Shown here: positions 1 to 10,762 of the stretch, piece by piece | Layout of the letters: every line of letters starts with the position of its first letter | Numbering within the stretch: the stretch's first letter is position 1 | Source of the DNA: Antedon mediterranea | Lineage: Eukaryota; Echinodermata; Crinoidea; Comatulida; Antedonidae | NCBI RefSeq assembly: GCF_964355755.1 | Contig: NC_092676.1 | Location: 16,414,288 to 16,478,287 of the forward strand | Length of the DNA stretch: 64,000 nt | Direction: 5' to 3' | Made by a program: the position numbers and the translations under genes | Notes under the pieces: model-generated | What the model was told of the DNA's origin: nothing | Databases searched by the model: none | Seen by the model: the letters and a program-made list of their open reading frames with translations, nothing else

Positions 1-182
1 TATATGATGTATTATGTTTAGGTTTATTTCGTATGATACCGAATATGCCTATGATACTAACATTATACACATATAGCGTGCTTCTTTTACGTTACGCCAG
101 TGATTAACATACGTTATGCTAGACTGAAGTCCAATATGTAATTTTGTAATAATATATAATATTATATATATTTTGTTTACAG

Positions 183-291
183 CTATAGGAACATGGACAA
201 TTACTACCGCTATGATTGGAAAATTCTGCCTCTCTTTCGCTTTTTCAGCACTGTATGTCTTTTCAGCTGAATTGTTCCCAACACCTGTTAG
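183..291 (+). CDS. SLC22-family transporter, penultimate coding exon (partial gene)
   Basis: Internal exon between a TTTACAG acceptor and a GTAATA donor. It encodes a late transmembrane helix of a major facilitator transporter, ending in the signature ELFPTPVR. In SLC22 organic cation/anion/carnitine transporters this motif (E-L-[FY]-P-T-x-x-R) sits just after the predicted tenth or eleventh helix on the cytoplasmic side. The exon begins with two bases of a split codon and ends with the first two bases of the Arg codon, which the next exon completes. The hydrophobic, aromatic-rich stretch before the motif (KFCLSFAFSALYVFSAELF) fits a membrane helix. Upstream exons are outside the window. The family call is secure; the subtype (OCT, OCTN, OAT or an invertebrate-specific clade) cannot be decided from this fragment. 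Confidence 0.9.
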
Positions 292-1218
292 GTAATAAAT
301 TGTTTATAATGTGTAACTAAAATTATATGACGTCAGAAATACAACAAGATACAGTTTATTAGATATATTTTTATTTATTTGAAATACTTCACCTTTAGAA
401 TTCTGGCACTCACGAAACTATGGTGCAGTCAAAATTGTAAAAACTAAACAAAGTAGGCTTATAAAGTACATACAAAAACTTAAAATCTACAATTTTACCA
501 AGTATTTACGAAGTGTTAAGCAACATCATGTCAACGGGGGAAACTCTGCTGAAGAAAATGGGAATGTTTTTAGCTACTAACCAAGCAGCTCTTAAAGTAG
601 TTCACAAAGTAACAAATGTTGAGAGATTCCTCATTAATTGCAATAATCGAATCTCCGCCTAAAATATTCATTATTTATTCTCAAAATGTATAATAAATGT
701 GCCATGGCTGTTGAGTACAAGATCATTAGTAGAATGGTTAATTTTTCCTTTCAAATGCATTAAAATTTAATGATCAATCGTTAGGCCTATACAAGTTTGT
801 TTCATCGAGTAAATCTCTAAATTAAGAAAAGTTTTCATTTTCAATACGAATTTAGGTATTTATGTTTAAAATCATTCAAATGAATGAACATTAAGACCAC
901 GTGTGATCGTTCATAGCGTCAAATAATGTAACTCTAGCTAATTCATGTAATTGAGATAATGGAACCCAGAAAGTTCGTCATCTTCTTGGAGAGTAGGCCT
1001 ATACCTTATAACTTTATAATATAATTGCACCTTCTTCATAAATATTTCATGGATGTACTATATTGCAATTGAAGGAATTACAATGGGTTTCCACAATATG
1101 TTTCCATACACCCGATTATAGTCATCAAGGTTAGCTATGATACCTTTTTTATAATTATTTTATAAGCCGGTCGCTCTTTTCTATTACATGTCATAATAAT
1201 TTTTTTTAACTTTTTCAG
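292..1218 (+). other. Intron of the SLC22-like gene
   Basis: A 927-bp AT-rich intron with a GTAATA donor and a TTTTTCAG acceptor. I see no repeats or other genes in it apart from scattered AGGCCTAT words. Confidence 0.85.
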
Positions 1219-1459
1219 GAGCACTGGTTTAGGACTATCATCAACATCTGCTCGAGTTGGAGGAGTTATTGCGCCACTAATTCTAGAACTGCAACGTGTA
1301 TGGTCACCGTTGCCGTATCTACTATTTGGTTGTTTGAGCATTGCGGGTGGATTTCTAACATTAACCCTTCCTGAAACCAATGGAATGCAGCTTCCAGAAA
1401 CATTGAAAGAAGGGGAGGATTTCAAACTGAGTAATTCCAGAAGCAACAGAATTGTTTAG
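1219..1459 (+). CDS. SLC22-family transporter, last coding exon with stop
   Basis: The first base completes the Arg codon of the previous exon. The reading frame then gives STGLGLSSTSARVGGVIAPL, matching the SLC22 pattern R-N-x-G-x-G-x-x-S-x-x-[AS]-R-x-G-[GS]-x-x-[AS]-P, then a final helix (SPLPYLLFGCLSIAGGFLTL) and LPETNGMQLPETLKEGEDF. The LPET..G..LP.T motif at the end of the last helix is diagnostic of the SLC22/sugar-porter group. The protein ends in a short polar tail at TAG (1457-1459). It is a plasma-membrane solute carrier by family; the substrate is not predictable here. The frame is intact, so I see no sign of a pseudogene. Confidence 0.92.
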
Positions 1460-1880
1460 TATTTAGCCTAAGAAACAACTAAAAGCAATACAGTAAGAGG
1501 GTATTTTTGGGGTTTTGAAATTTGTTTTCTTTAGGTATAAACTTATGGTCGGAGGCTTATAATTTGTGCATATAATGCAAATAATATCCATCTCTTTTCG
1601 CGAATCTTAAAATAATTTAGGCCTAATAACATGTCAACAAAACGCGTAGAATAAACATTTTGAAAAGAGCTTCAATACTTTAATTACATGTGTTTTTTTC
1701 TCGTATTCTAAAAGATTCAAAGTTGCATAGAAAATGGATAGAACTTTTGTATATATAATCTCATGTATACTTTTACGTGTGTTAACTAGTACGTATCAGT
1801 ATAGCCATAATAATGTGTTGTTTTGTAAACTATAGTAATCAATAATATAATAATGTCTACAGTCTACATCCAATAAATCC
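1460..1880 (+). terminator. 3' UTR of the SLC22-like gene with candidate poly(A) signals
   Basis: Noncoding sequence directly after the stop codon. AATAAA hexamers occur at 1650-1655 and 1872-1877; either could be the cleavage signal. A third AATAAA at 2021 sits in a repeat-like tail and is a less likely choice. RNA ends would be needed to choose. Confidence 0.45.
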
Positions 1881-1964
1881 CAAAACATAATCCACATGTA
1901 TTTTAAGAGACACTATATGTCAACAAATAATTATTAGTCCTCTCTCCATGACGGTTGTCACATA

Positions 1965-2054
1965 ATGCTTTGTATTATTTTTTATTGTATTTATATGTTT
2001 CATATGGACAGTTTGTCTGAAATAAAGTTGAATCGAATTGAATTGAATTGAATT
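1965..2054 (+). repeat. Probable 3' tail of a non-LTR retroelement with (GAATT)n run
   Basis: A segment running through TTGTCTGAAATAAAGTTG into a GAATT pentanucleotide run at about 2033-2054. Short simple-repeat tails directly after AATAAAG are typical of LINE/SINE 3' ends in invertebrates. A second, weaker version (AATAAAAG followed by CGAATTGAATT) lies near 2775-2805. No reverse transcriptase coding sequence is visible, so the family is unassigned. Confidence 0.4.
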
Positions 2055-2309
2055 AGGTGTTCCCAAAACAAACACATTGCCTCTTGATAGCTGCTGGTAG
2101 TGAAGACATTGTCAACATAGGTAGTATACAGTTACTATAAACTGATTTATAATAATATCTGCTATTGTAATAGATTGAATTAAAATGTCATTTATCTATC
2201 CGATGACTAAACGGAATAAGCTCATCGTAGTTCTTAGTTCTATCATTCCAAAAGCACAAGGTTCCCCTTAAAATTTAAATGAAGTAGGCCTACATATGGA
2301 CAATATCAA

Positions 2310-2560
2310 TACGTTACAGATATATTGTCCCTTTGACTAATTCCAAAAACATTAAAAAAAAGATTTCGAAAAAAAAGTGGGAAAAGTGGGTCATTTTGAA
2401 GTATCATAATAGTTATTAACTTTCACCAAAAATTAGTCGAAAAAATCATTTAACTGAAATACAGACGTTTTTTTTGTTAAAAAAATAACTTTGACTTCCA
2501 GTCAACGTTTTCGATCAAAACATATAATGCAACGCGTTTGTTTGGCTACTCTTTTTCTAT
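2310..2560 (-). repeat. Truncated copy of the TTAA-type MITE family seen at 11492-12042
   Basis: This stretch matches, in inverted orientation, the right half of the 11.5-12.0 kb MITE. Shared landmarks in order are ATTGTCCCTTTGACTAATTC, GTGGGTCATTTT, AACTTTCACCAAAAATTAGT, GACTTCCAGTCAA and AATGCAACGC...TTTGGCTACTC. The terminal TTAA is degraded to TTAC and the other end is missing, so this is a decayed fragment. Confidence 0.75.
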
Positions 2561-2819
2561 ATTAAAAAGTAAAAGATTCCAAGGTGGACTTAATGAAAGT
2601 GAAAATATATTTTTCTATATTGTATGAGTCAAAGATGCTCTCCAGATGGAATACGGTACTAAAATGAGACCAATGAGACCGAGTCATATTGCACTCAGTC
2701 ACTCATCATACTTTATTTCTAATGTGTTACTTATATAAATTATGTTTATTTTCTATGAACCATAAATTCCGAAATAAAAGATTTAGGCCTAATCGAATTG
2801 AATTATAACATGTTGGTTT

Positions 2820-3745
2820 TCAAGTATTGCAATTTTCACAGATATTTGCTTGTTATTTATGGCTATTTGCCTATATCCTGATACAGCAATTGAACAGCAA
2901 TTGTCTTGCCTATCGTTGGTTATAAGAAGGAAGGCCTATAGCAATTCTACAGTTATTGGTTTTTAAGTACAGTATAGCAATTTTCACAGCTATTTTCGTA
3001 CTATTTATGGCTATTTGTATATCCTGATATAGCAATTGCACAGCTATTTTCGTACTATTTATGGCTATTTGTATATCCTGATATAGCAATTGCACAGCTA
3101 TTTTCGTACTATTTATGGCTATTTGTATATCCTGATATAGCAATTGCACAGCTATTTTCGTACTATTTATGGCTATTTGTATTTCCTGATATAGCAATTT
3201 TCACAGCTATTTTCGTACTATTTATAGCTATTTGTATATCCTGATATAGCAATTGCACAGCAATTTTCGTACTATTTATGGCTATTTGTATATCCTGATA
3301 TAGCAATTGCGCCGCTATTTTCGTACTATTTATGGCTATTTGTATATCCTGATATAGCAATTGCACCGCTATTTTCGTACTATTTATGGCTATTTGTATA
3401 TCCTGATATAGCAATTGCACCGCTATTTTCGTACTATTTATGGCTATTTGTATATCCTGGATATAGCAATTGCACCGCTATTTTCGTACTATTTATGGCT
3501 ATTTGTATATCCTGATATAGCAATTGGACCACTATTTTCGTACTATTTATGGCTATTTGTATATCCTGATATAGCAATTGCACCGCTATTTTTGTACTAT
3601 TTATGGCTATTTGTATATCCTGATATAGCAATTGCACCGCTATTTTTGTACTATTTATGGCTACTTGTATATCCTGATATAGCAATTGCACAGCTATTTT
3701 CTTGCTATCTATGGCTATGATATTTGTATCAGTTTGCTACTTATT
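2820..3745. repeat. 54-bp minisatellite, about 14 units plus diverged edges
   Basis: Tandem array of a unit containing AGCAATTGCAC, CGCTATTTTCGTACTATT, ATGGCTATTTGTATATCC and TGATAT. Unit starts read at 2976, 3031, 3085, 3139, 3193, 3248, 3302, 3356, 3410, 3465, 3519, 3573, 3627 and 3681: 54 bp with three 55-bp steps. Because 54 is a multiple of three and the unit lacks stops in several frames, it yields long periodic open frames on both strands; these are artefacts. Units from about 3300 carry a CACCGC variant where earlier ones have CACAGC. The array edges (2820-2975 and 3700-3745) are diverged. Confidence 0.95.
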
Positions 3746-4253
3746 GCTATGACCAATCCTGCGCATGAGTGTCATGAGAGTGATTCGACACATTTAGCCA
3801 CCTTCCCGACCACCAATCAAAGCCCCAAGAGAACAAGATATGGATGGGAATTAGATTTATTTTAACTCGGAAAAGCAGTAACAGTAATACTTTACAAATT
3901 TAAAAATAACAAATTTTAAAAATAACAAATTAGAGAACAAAAATATATAAACAGAAACCTTAATTACATTTATGCTAAGAGTACAAAATAAATTATAAAT
4001 CAAACCAATAATTGTTTTAAGTATTTGAATTTGTGGCATTTTGCATTGGTTAATGTGTAATTGTTTTATGGTTCCATATGTGGAATGTACCGATTTTTTT
4101 TCTTCAGATTTTTGTGTATGACTTGATTCAAGATCGTGATTACTTTCATAAAATTTATCATGGCGCCCTCTACATCCGCCGACTAATTGAAAAGTGAGGT
4201 TGTAAGTAAATTATTGTACCATATGGGTTTTGCGGCCGGGAGTGGAAAAATAC

Positions 4254-4307
4254 AAGAACGCAAAATTCGTAACATCACGCAAGAACGCAAAATTCGTAAC
4301 ATCACGC
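4254..4307. repeat. Exact 27-bp tandem duplication
   Basis: Two identical adjacent 27-bp copies (4254-4280 and 4281-4307), each starting AAGAACGCAAAATTCG. It lies in otherwise ordinary AT-rich DNA. Confidence 0.9.
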
Positions 4308-5400
4308 GCGTGTGTCTAAATGATCTCATGGAGATACAAAAATAAAATAAGCAAAACGCTAAAACGATTTAAAAAAAACCAAAACAGTCAGAACTAAAAA
4401 TGCATAACAGTTAAATAGTTTAAAAATAGACGTGATTAGAATTTTATATCGCGTTGTATACTGCATATTAATCATTTTTAAACAAAAAAAATACTGGTGG
4501 TATTTTTATTAGATTTACAAATGTGAATTTAATTTTGCATATTTATCAATCTATGAATTGATTTGATTTTAATTTATTTGGAAAATCATCATAAAAAATT
4601 TATACAAAGTGATAACATAAATTACGGACATTACAAATACAGTAATACATTTATAACAGATTTTCTCTAGGATAGACCAAAAAGCTTATCAGCTTATTTT
4701 CATTGGGATCCTTTAAATTTACTATTAGTTGGGTGGTAAACAATAACTAAACAAATTAAATAAAAAGTTAAGAGTTTTTAAATTTTTATAATAGGTAGTT
4801 AATAGGCCATACTGTTTTGAGTAGATTTCAAACCAGATTACCGGTGTGTCGGGAGTCTTTTTGTTTAGTTTTAATTTTTCTTCCGGAAATCCTGCATTTT
4901 TCATTTTTTTATTTCTCCTTGACTCTTGAATACTGGGCCAATATATCATTAAATTATGTAAAAATTAATTGTAGTAATGTTTTTATTACAAAAATATTAA
5001 AAAATCAAGCATTTTTCAAAACAAACATTAGATAACATTTTGTGTACATTATAATATTATAAACCTACAACTTATAGTTTGATTTGATTGTTTGCTGATA
5101 CAGTACAATACTAAATGATATCTATATTTCAATAATATTGCTTATGTATTAGTAGTACACTATTCACGAAATACATTGTTAATTTAACAATCTGAGTCAT
5201 ACATCTCATTGTGAACGGGTCTAAATGCATATGGTGAAGTAATTAAAATGTTTTATCCTTCTATCTCCTTCACAATTATAATCTGTCTATTAGTCATCCT
5301 CAGTGTATTGGGGTGTGCCTCATACTAAAGGCGGTTTGGTATATTCATAACAATCAATAACCTCGTAAATAATTTTCACACGGCACGTAGGTATTTCAAC
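4308..5400. other. AT-rich intergenic DNA, no gene seen
   Basis: Low-complexity A/T runs and short open frames without coding character on either strand. No repeat family recognised. Confidence 0.6.
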
Positions 5401-5416
5401 AGGTCTGATAAAACAC

Positions 5417-5651
5417 GTCCAATCAGTGCGATTAATAAATTAAGATTTATCCAATCAGAACGCTTAAATTTACTTTCACTTCAACAAACGTATCTGAAAT
5501 ATCGGATCTGGCGTAGCGCCATAGCATGAATGTACTGTAAACTAAAAATCCAGCCGTGTGGTAGAAACGGTTACCGTGCAGTGTCTTTTTTATCAAGCAA
5601 ATCCTAGAGGTTGTTGATAAGATATTGGAATATTTAGGCATTCATTTTAGA
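5417..5651 (+). promoter_or_regulatory. Possible promoter and noncoding first exon
   Basis: Two CCAATCAG boxes (near 5420 and 5451) precede a locally GC-richer stretch that ends in a strong donor, AGAAG|GTAAGAT, at about 5651/5652. The arrangement resembles a TATA-less promoter with a 5' UTR exon on the + strand. If so it could serve the TIAM-like gene, whose first coding exon has an acceptor at 36033. This is inference only; CCAAT words also occur in nearby MITEs. Confidence 0.2.
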
Positions 5652-5689
5652 AGGTAAGATAAAGATTACGATACACAAGAGAAAAGCTC

Positions 5690-6060
5690 AACGAAAGTTG
5701 GATATGCATAGGCCTAGGCCTAGCTAGTCATGCTCAATCAATTATAACATCTGGGCCCGGTATCTCATCTCAAGTGTGTTGTGTTTATGTGGAGAAGCAT
5801 CCCAATTCGCTGAGCCAGTCCACCGCACACAAACTACCAGAGTGCCAGAGGCAGTGGTGGTGGCAGTAGAAAAAACTAAAAATCTAGGATTGGCCTAGCC
5901 TCTAGGCTAGTTACTGTAGGCCTACTCTAGTCTACTTGAATTATCAAGTAGCCATGGCATCGAGGGTCTAGCCCTAGGCTAATGTCTGTTTAAACAAAAC
6001 ACACACTATAGCCTAGCCTACTAGGTAGGCTAGGCCTTATTATATATAGGCCTAGTAGGC
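5690..6060. repeat. Stretch dense in AGGCCTA/TAGCCTAG palindromic words
   Basis: Repeated short palindromic words built on GGCC and CTAG (for example around 5710, 5890-5935 and 5995-6062). The same word is scattered through the window, but this is its densest cluster. No open frame or known element is visible. Confidence 0.5.
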
Positions 6061-6082
6061 CTATATTGGTACTTGGTGGTTA

Positions 6083-6200
6083 TCAGACGATCGGGACCAC
6101 GGACGATCGGGCCCAAATCGTGAGACAATCGGGCGCATCAAGGGTGAAAGACGATCGGGCCCAGACGATCGGGCACAACAAACAAGACGATCGGGCCCAA
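6083..6200. repeat. Cluster 1 of the GACGATCGGGCCCA word
   Basis: Six copies, all in the same orientation, of a 13-14-bp word GACGATCGGGCCCA or a close variant (about 6085, 6102, 6123, 6149, 6163 and 6185), separated by unrelated spacers of varying length. The core CGATCG is itself palindromic. It is not a regular tandem array. See the second cluster at 6468. Confidence 0.85.
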
Positions 6201-6465
6201 AACATTCTCGGAAAATAAAAAATAAATAAATACGCGAATCAATACAAACACAATAATAACAATCAAAATCAATCACATTTATTCATAAATCGAGAGTATT
6301 GGTAAGAAATTCTTAAAACCAGTTGTGTTAATTAGGGGAAATTATGATAAAATCAGAAAAAATCTAATTTATAACCTTTTTAATTAAAATCTTATTTACG
6401 CAAGAAAAGCACGTTGACACTAAGCACTAGGAATGAAATGTGGCACATTATTTTATATAACACAA

Positions 6466-6556
6466 AAGACTATCGGGCCCAACGCTAAGACGATCGGGAC
6501 CAACTGGTAAGACGATCGGGCCCAACGTGGTTCTGAAAACACTGGACGATCGGCCA
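6466..6556. repeat. Cluster 2 of the GACGATCGGGCCCA word
   Basis: Four further same-orientation copies (about 6468, 6488, 6510 and 6544), the last degenerate (GGACGATCGGCCA). About 270 bp of AT-rich sequence separates this cluster from the first. Both may be remnants of one element with subterminal repeats, as in the foldback at 23.1 kb, but the orientation is direct rather than inverted. Confidence 0.8.
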
Positions 6557-6623
6557 TTAGGCCACTGTACTTTTGCACCTAGGCTAGGCCTCTATACACC
6601 ATTGACTAAACATACTGTATGCT

Positions 6624-6777
6624 CACTAGAAATAGTATGTAACGCGCACAAAGAAAGAGAGCCTGTAAATGAAATTATTTGACCAATCACAAAAACATCG
6701 ATGGATTATTTGAATTAATCAAACTCGTGTTGCGTACATGTACATCCTTGCGTTACTATTTCTCTCCTCTAGTGGGA
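6624..6777. repeat. Short MITE with inverted ends
   Basis: Left end CACTAGAAATAGTATGTAAC and right end GCGTTACTATTTCTC...CTAGTGGG are inverted relative to each other. The interior carries TTGACCAATCACAAA. The element at 35379-35506 has the same end consensus and the same CCAATCAC word, so both belong to one family. Confidence 0.6.
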
Positions 6778-6941
6778 ACTATACCTGCTGCATTACTGCT
6801 GGCAGCGGCTGAATGTTTGAACTAAAGTTGTACTAATCTAATTTGCTGCACAATTGTAATAATATTGTCATATTTCAGATTTATATACAGTAAGAACTGC
6901 AAGCATCCCATTAATTTAAAACACTTTTTATTGTTGTGTTA

Positions 6942-7086
6942 GGGGCCAACTCTGACTGCGCCATACAACGAGGCCTTACGAGTCGTCTCGTCGGAAGATT
7001 AAACTTGTTTCATGTTCTCCCAACGACCTAAAAACTACGCATACGCCCGATGCTACTGTATCAAATGAAGACTCATCTCGTCGTTA
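6942..7086. repeat. Half copy of a TTA-flanked (Harbinger-like) MITE
   Basis: Begins after TTA with GGGGCCAACTCTGACTGCGC and continues with ACGAGGCC, TTGTTTCATGTTCTCC, ACCTAAAAACTACGCA and CTCATCTCGTCGTT. It aligns with the reverse complement of the right part of the complete element at 22397-22587. No matching opposite end is present. Confidence 0.6.
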
Positions 7087-7089
7087 AAA

Positions 7090-8395
7090 TAAATGGCGCC
7101 TGCACTTCCAAAGCAGTACTGACTTGTAATGGTCCTATGTCACAGTGAAATTAAAAACCAATTTAAAAATTAAGTTTCCACCAAAAGAGAGATGAAAAGG
7201 AGAGAGATTAGCAAATCAATACAAGGCAGTGAAAGTGTTTTCAGTATCGAAAAAAGTGTTTATGACCTTTGCTAGTAAACTGTTAAGTACATTATTTCCC
7301 AAGAGTAATATCCTTTGTTATGATTATAATTACTGCTAATTGTATTATTAGCATTAATGACATTGACACAGCATTTAATTCTAACATTTAAGACTAATGC
7401 AGCTCAACCTTTCTGCTTAAAATAAAAATCTTGTGGATGGGGAAAACCATACTGTACATGAAAGCAATCAGCCCAGGCTGTTTTAACTGTTTAAAATAGT
7501 TCTTGTTTCTCATGTTCTCAGTGTCTCTTGAGTACTTGGGTCTATTGTGCTAACAATGGTCTTTCCTGGGTCATCTTGTGGTGGTTGTTTTCCCCGAATT
7601 ACTGTAGTATGAATATTTTGTTCTTGTATGCACATAAAATCAGTTTTCCAAAGTTCTGTAGTACTGTAATGTACTAATCTGAATGCAAAATAATTCTGTG
7701 TATTCTGTTTGCTTGTGAAAGGTTCACATTCTGATCATGCATCAATGCTACTCTGTAACCCTTAGCTTTCTCCATCATAAATCTTGATTTCATTTTACTG
7801 ACTTGATTTATTTAATGTTTTTTTGCATTTACATATCTTGCCAGGAAATTCACACTTGTTTTCTGTTTGACTTTATATTGCAAGATTGAAACTGACATTT
7901 ACTTGAGTTCAAAGATCATGGAAAAAAAAATTATTTAGAATTGAATAACTTTATTAAAACTGCAAAATGGCCTACCTGTATTGTAAAGTTTTATTTTAGT
8001 ACTGTATATTCATTTTTGATGTTTTTTGGGGGAAATAATCTTTAAATAAAAATACTCCAGTAGTAGCAAAATAAAAGAATTTGCTGTCAGAGAAAAGCGC
8101 TTTAAAAAAGTTGTTGGTCTAGTTGTTGGTCTAGTTTACCTTTAAAATCAACATGCCAACAGTACAGTCGTAAACATTTTATTGTTCTTAACATTTACAG
8201 TATGTTGAAAATTGTATTTTTTTTTATTTTCTCTATTTTATTTTCTACTTATTTAATTGATTTATCAAAGAAATGAACGTAAACGCAGACACACACAATC
8301 CATGTCAATCACAGGTTACTAAAAATCAAAGTAAATTTATCTGGATACAATTCAGGTTTGTTTCTTGCCGGTGTAGAGTAAAAAGGGGTTGATGT
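7090..8395. other. Intergenic DNA, no gene seen
   Basis: AT-rich with short homopolymer runs. GTTGGTCTAGTT is directly duplicated near 8115-8140. No coding character found. Confidence 0.55.
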
Positions 8396-8423
8396 GTTAA
8401 CAATGGTCTTTTCCATTCCGTAC

Positions 8424-8585
8424 CTGCATAATTAAACCTTGAATCATCTGTAATTGATATTTGCTAGCCTGAATGAATCGAGCATTGCATTCATCAAGCG
8501 TGCCAGCGTAACCAGGTGCTAAAGCTGACTGCTTCTCCACCACGTTTGTACGCGAGCCGTGTTGAGTTCTTCCACTTATTTTCAT
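8424..8585 (-). CDS. Possible 5' coding exon of an unidentified minus-strand gene
   Basis: An open segment of exactly 54 codons on the minus strand, from ATG (8585) to a consensus donor CAG|GTACGG (junction at 8424/8423), leaving phase 0. It would encode a protein starting MKISGRTQHGSRTNVVEKQS and continuing through a helical-looking ECNARFIQASKYQLQMIQGL. Its base composition is clearly less AT-rich than the flanks and it contains several CpG. A TATA-like CATATAAA lies about 35 bp upstream of the ATG (8615-8625). I cannot name the protein and found no convincing next exon at lower coordinates, so it may also be a captured exon or pseudogene. Confidence 0.35.
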
Positions 8586-8599
8586 GCATACAATAACTT

Positions 8600-10735
8600 A
8601 GCATGCTTGCTTTGTTTATATGCGATCAGCATTGTGTCTTCCGCATGTTTGCCTGTCTACAATGACCCCAGGCTTTATACAGGTTTTAACAATGTATTTA
8701 ACAATACAGGTACCTCCCACCAAATAAACACTATGCATCATATAACTATTATTAATTATTCTAAATTTGATCATAACAATAATATTAATAAGAGGCTATA
8801 TTTATGGTACTGTATTTCAGATACCATGTTTAAATAGCAGGTTTAAGAATAAATTAAATAATGTACACGGTATGTGGTCAAGCTATTCAAGGAAACACAA
8901 ATTTTATGTTAGTTCCACCATAATTCTACAGTATTCCCTTTTTCCTGCTTACCAAAAACCCAACATTAATTTTGTGGATACACTTGTTAACAGTAAATAG
9001 AAAAGTGCAATGTTGTTTGAGGTTGATATTAAATAGATGGTCAGGAAGGTAGGCTCTGTTTTGTGGTGGTTTTTTGTATTATAACATTAACCTAAACTAA
9101 TCCAGATATCCTGACAACAGCAACAGTTTAACAATAGAGTTGATTATGATTCATACTGTATTATCAAATATTAATATACAGTAACATTTATTTTATATTA
9201 TTTTTTCTGGCTTTATGCCAATATTTACTTCACAGACATTAACATTGTACAGTACAGTTATTTTTTTAATGTAAATTGGATATTGTAAGAGTTTGATGTG
9301 AACACCTACTGTCTTTATAGACTTTGTTTCTAGACAATATCTTCATTTCTTTTCAATCTAATTAAAATTTAATCTGAATTAAATATTTATAAATATCTTG
9401 ATGGTTTTGTATTTAGTAAAATACTGTAGAAGTACTGAAAATTATGGAAAATATTAGCATTGGTACATTTATTTACCTTACTATAAAGATTTATTTTACT
9501 TAGGTGATCCACCCAGATTATGAAGCATTGTGCTGAAAATTTAGATATGAACAAGATGTACTAAGAAAGTAGATCTATTCATTTGTTTGTTGAATCACAA
9601 TTTAATCATCATAATTACTGGAAAACAACAAATTTCACAAATATAGGCTCTGTTATTGTTTAACATCAAAACTATTATTGCAGTAATAGCAATACTGTAG
9701 CAAATCCCACTATAGCTTAGTACATAAATTGTTTATAAAAATTGTAATAAAAAGTCAAAAAATGGCAATGGTGTGTTGTGAACTTATTATTTTAAAAAGG
9801 CTAAACATTTTTCAGACCAAGTATATTGCATACTGTACAGTTTTTATTACTCGCTCGGTCATGGCCAAAACTGCTGTCCCGATTAATCTTTTAAAACTAA
9901 TACATTATAAAATGCTACAGTATAGTAAAATTTTGTTATTGTGTATAATATTTTTCTCTAATTAAAAAGATTGTTAAAATTGTGGTCTATAATGAATGCT
10001 TTGTGTTGGCCATGACCTGTACAGTACTTCAAAAGACAGAGTTTGACCTTCATATTACCTTTTGTATTAATTACTGATTCTCTGTTTGTTATTTCAAGAC
10101 AACTCTCTATTGATTGGCATCAATATTGATGGCACTAGGCTCATCAGACTTTGTTTTAAAATCCAGATCATGGTACAGTATGTACAGTAATGATGGCTAT
10201 GTATCATATGATAGGTATGTTTCTCAGAATACCTTCTAATGTTATTGCTACACATTCAGGATACTAAAGAATAATAATCAATGACTATTATACAGTACAT
10301 GAATTGCCAACAGTCAAATTGAAAACTATTAAAATCAATTATTTTAAAATTGTATTGTGTATTTTATGGTTTTATTTTTATCAAGTTTATAATTATCATC
10401 ATTTGAAACAAACATTTCAGTAGGTAAAACTACTGTGTTAATCAGTTGTGGTACAGTACAGGTAGTATTCAGTACCAAAAACAGTCAATGGTGTATGATT
10501 AAACTGTATAGCAAGCAATGCCCAACAGTATCACACCTAAAAAGCGAGCCACTATGGCCCTGTTTTGGCTGCCAAGTATACCGTATATACAGTATATTTT
10601 TGGCAAAAACGGTGCTCATTGTGGATACAATACGGTATTTATAAATTTATACAGTATTTTGGGTACCCTTTTCTGCTGCCAATAAAATAGTCAACTAAAG
10701 TAAGGAACAACATCACAACATTTGCAAATAATCTG
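8600..10735. other. Intergenic DNA, no gene seen
   Basis: AT-rich, with many TACTGTA/TACAGTA words (for example near 8810, 8930, 9150, 9185, 10015, 10195 and 10445). Short open frames show no coding character. Confidence 0.55.
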
Positions 10736-10737
10736 CC

Positions 10738-10762
10738 CAGGGAACATTTTCGCCAGTGTAGC
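10738..10762 (-). repeat. 25-bp word shared in inverted orientation with 56965-56989
   Basis: CAGGGAACATTTTCGCCAGT plus GTAGC is the exact reverse complement of 56965-56989. Next to it, GTGTAGC words recur (10755-10815), with an imperfect inverted repeat around TTGCTACACATTTTG. This is probably the conserved core of a dispersed repeat. Confidence 0.7.

Noticed and set aside
2910-3720. Long repeated open frames on both strands in the 54-bp array
   Set aside because: They exist in several frames at once, carry no start or splice context, and follow directly from a repeat length divisible by three.
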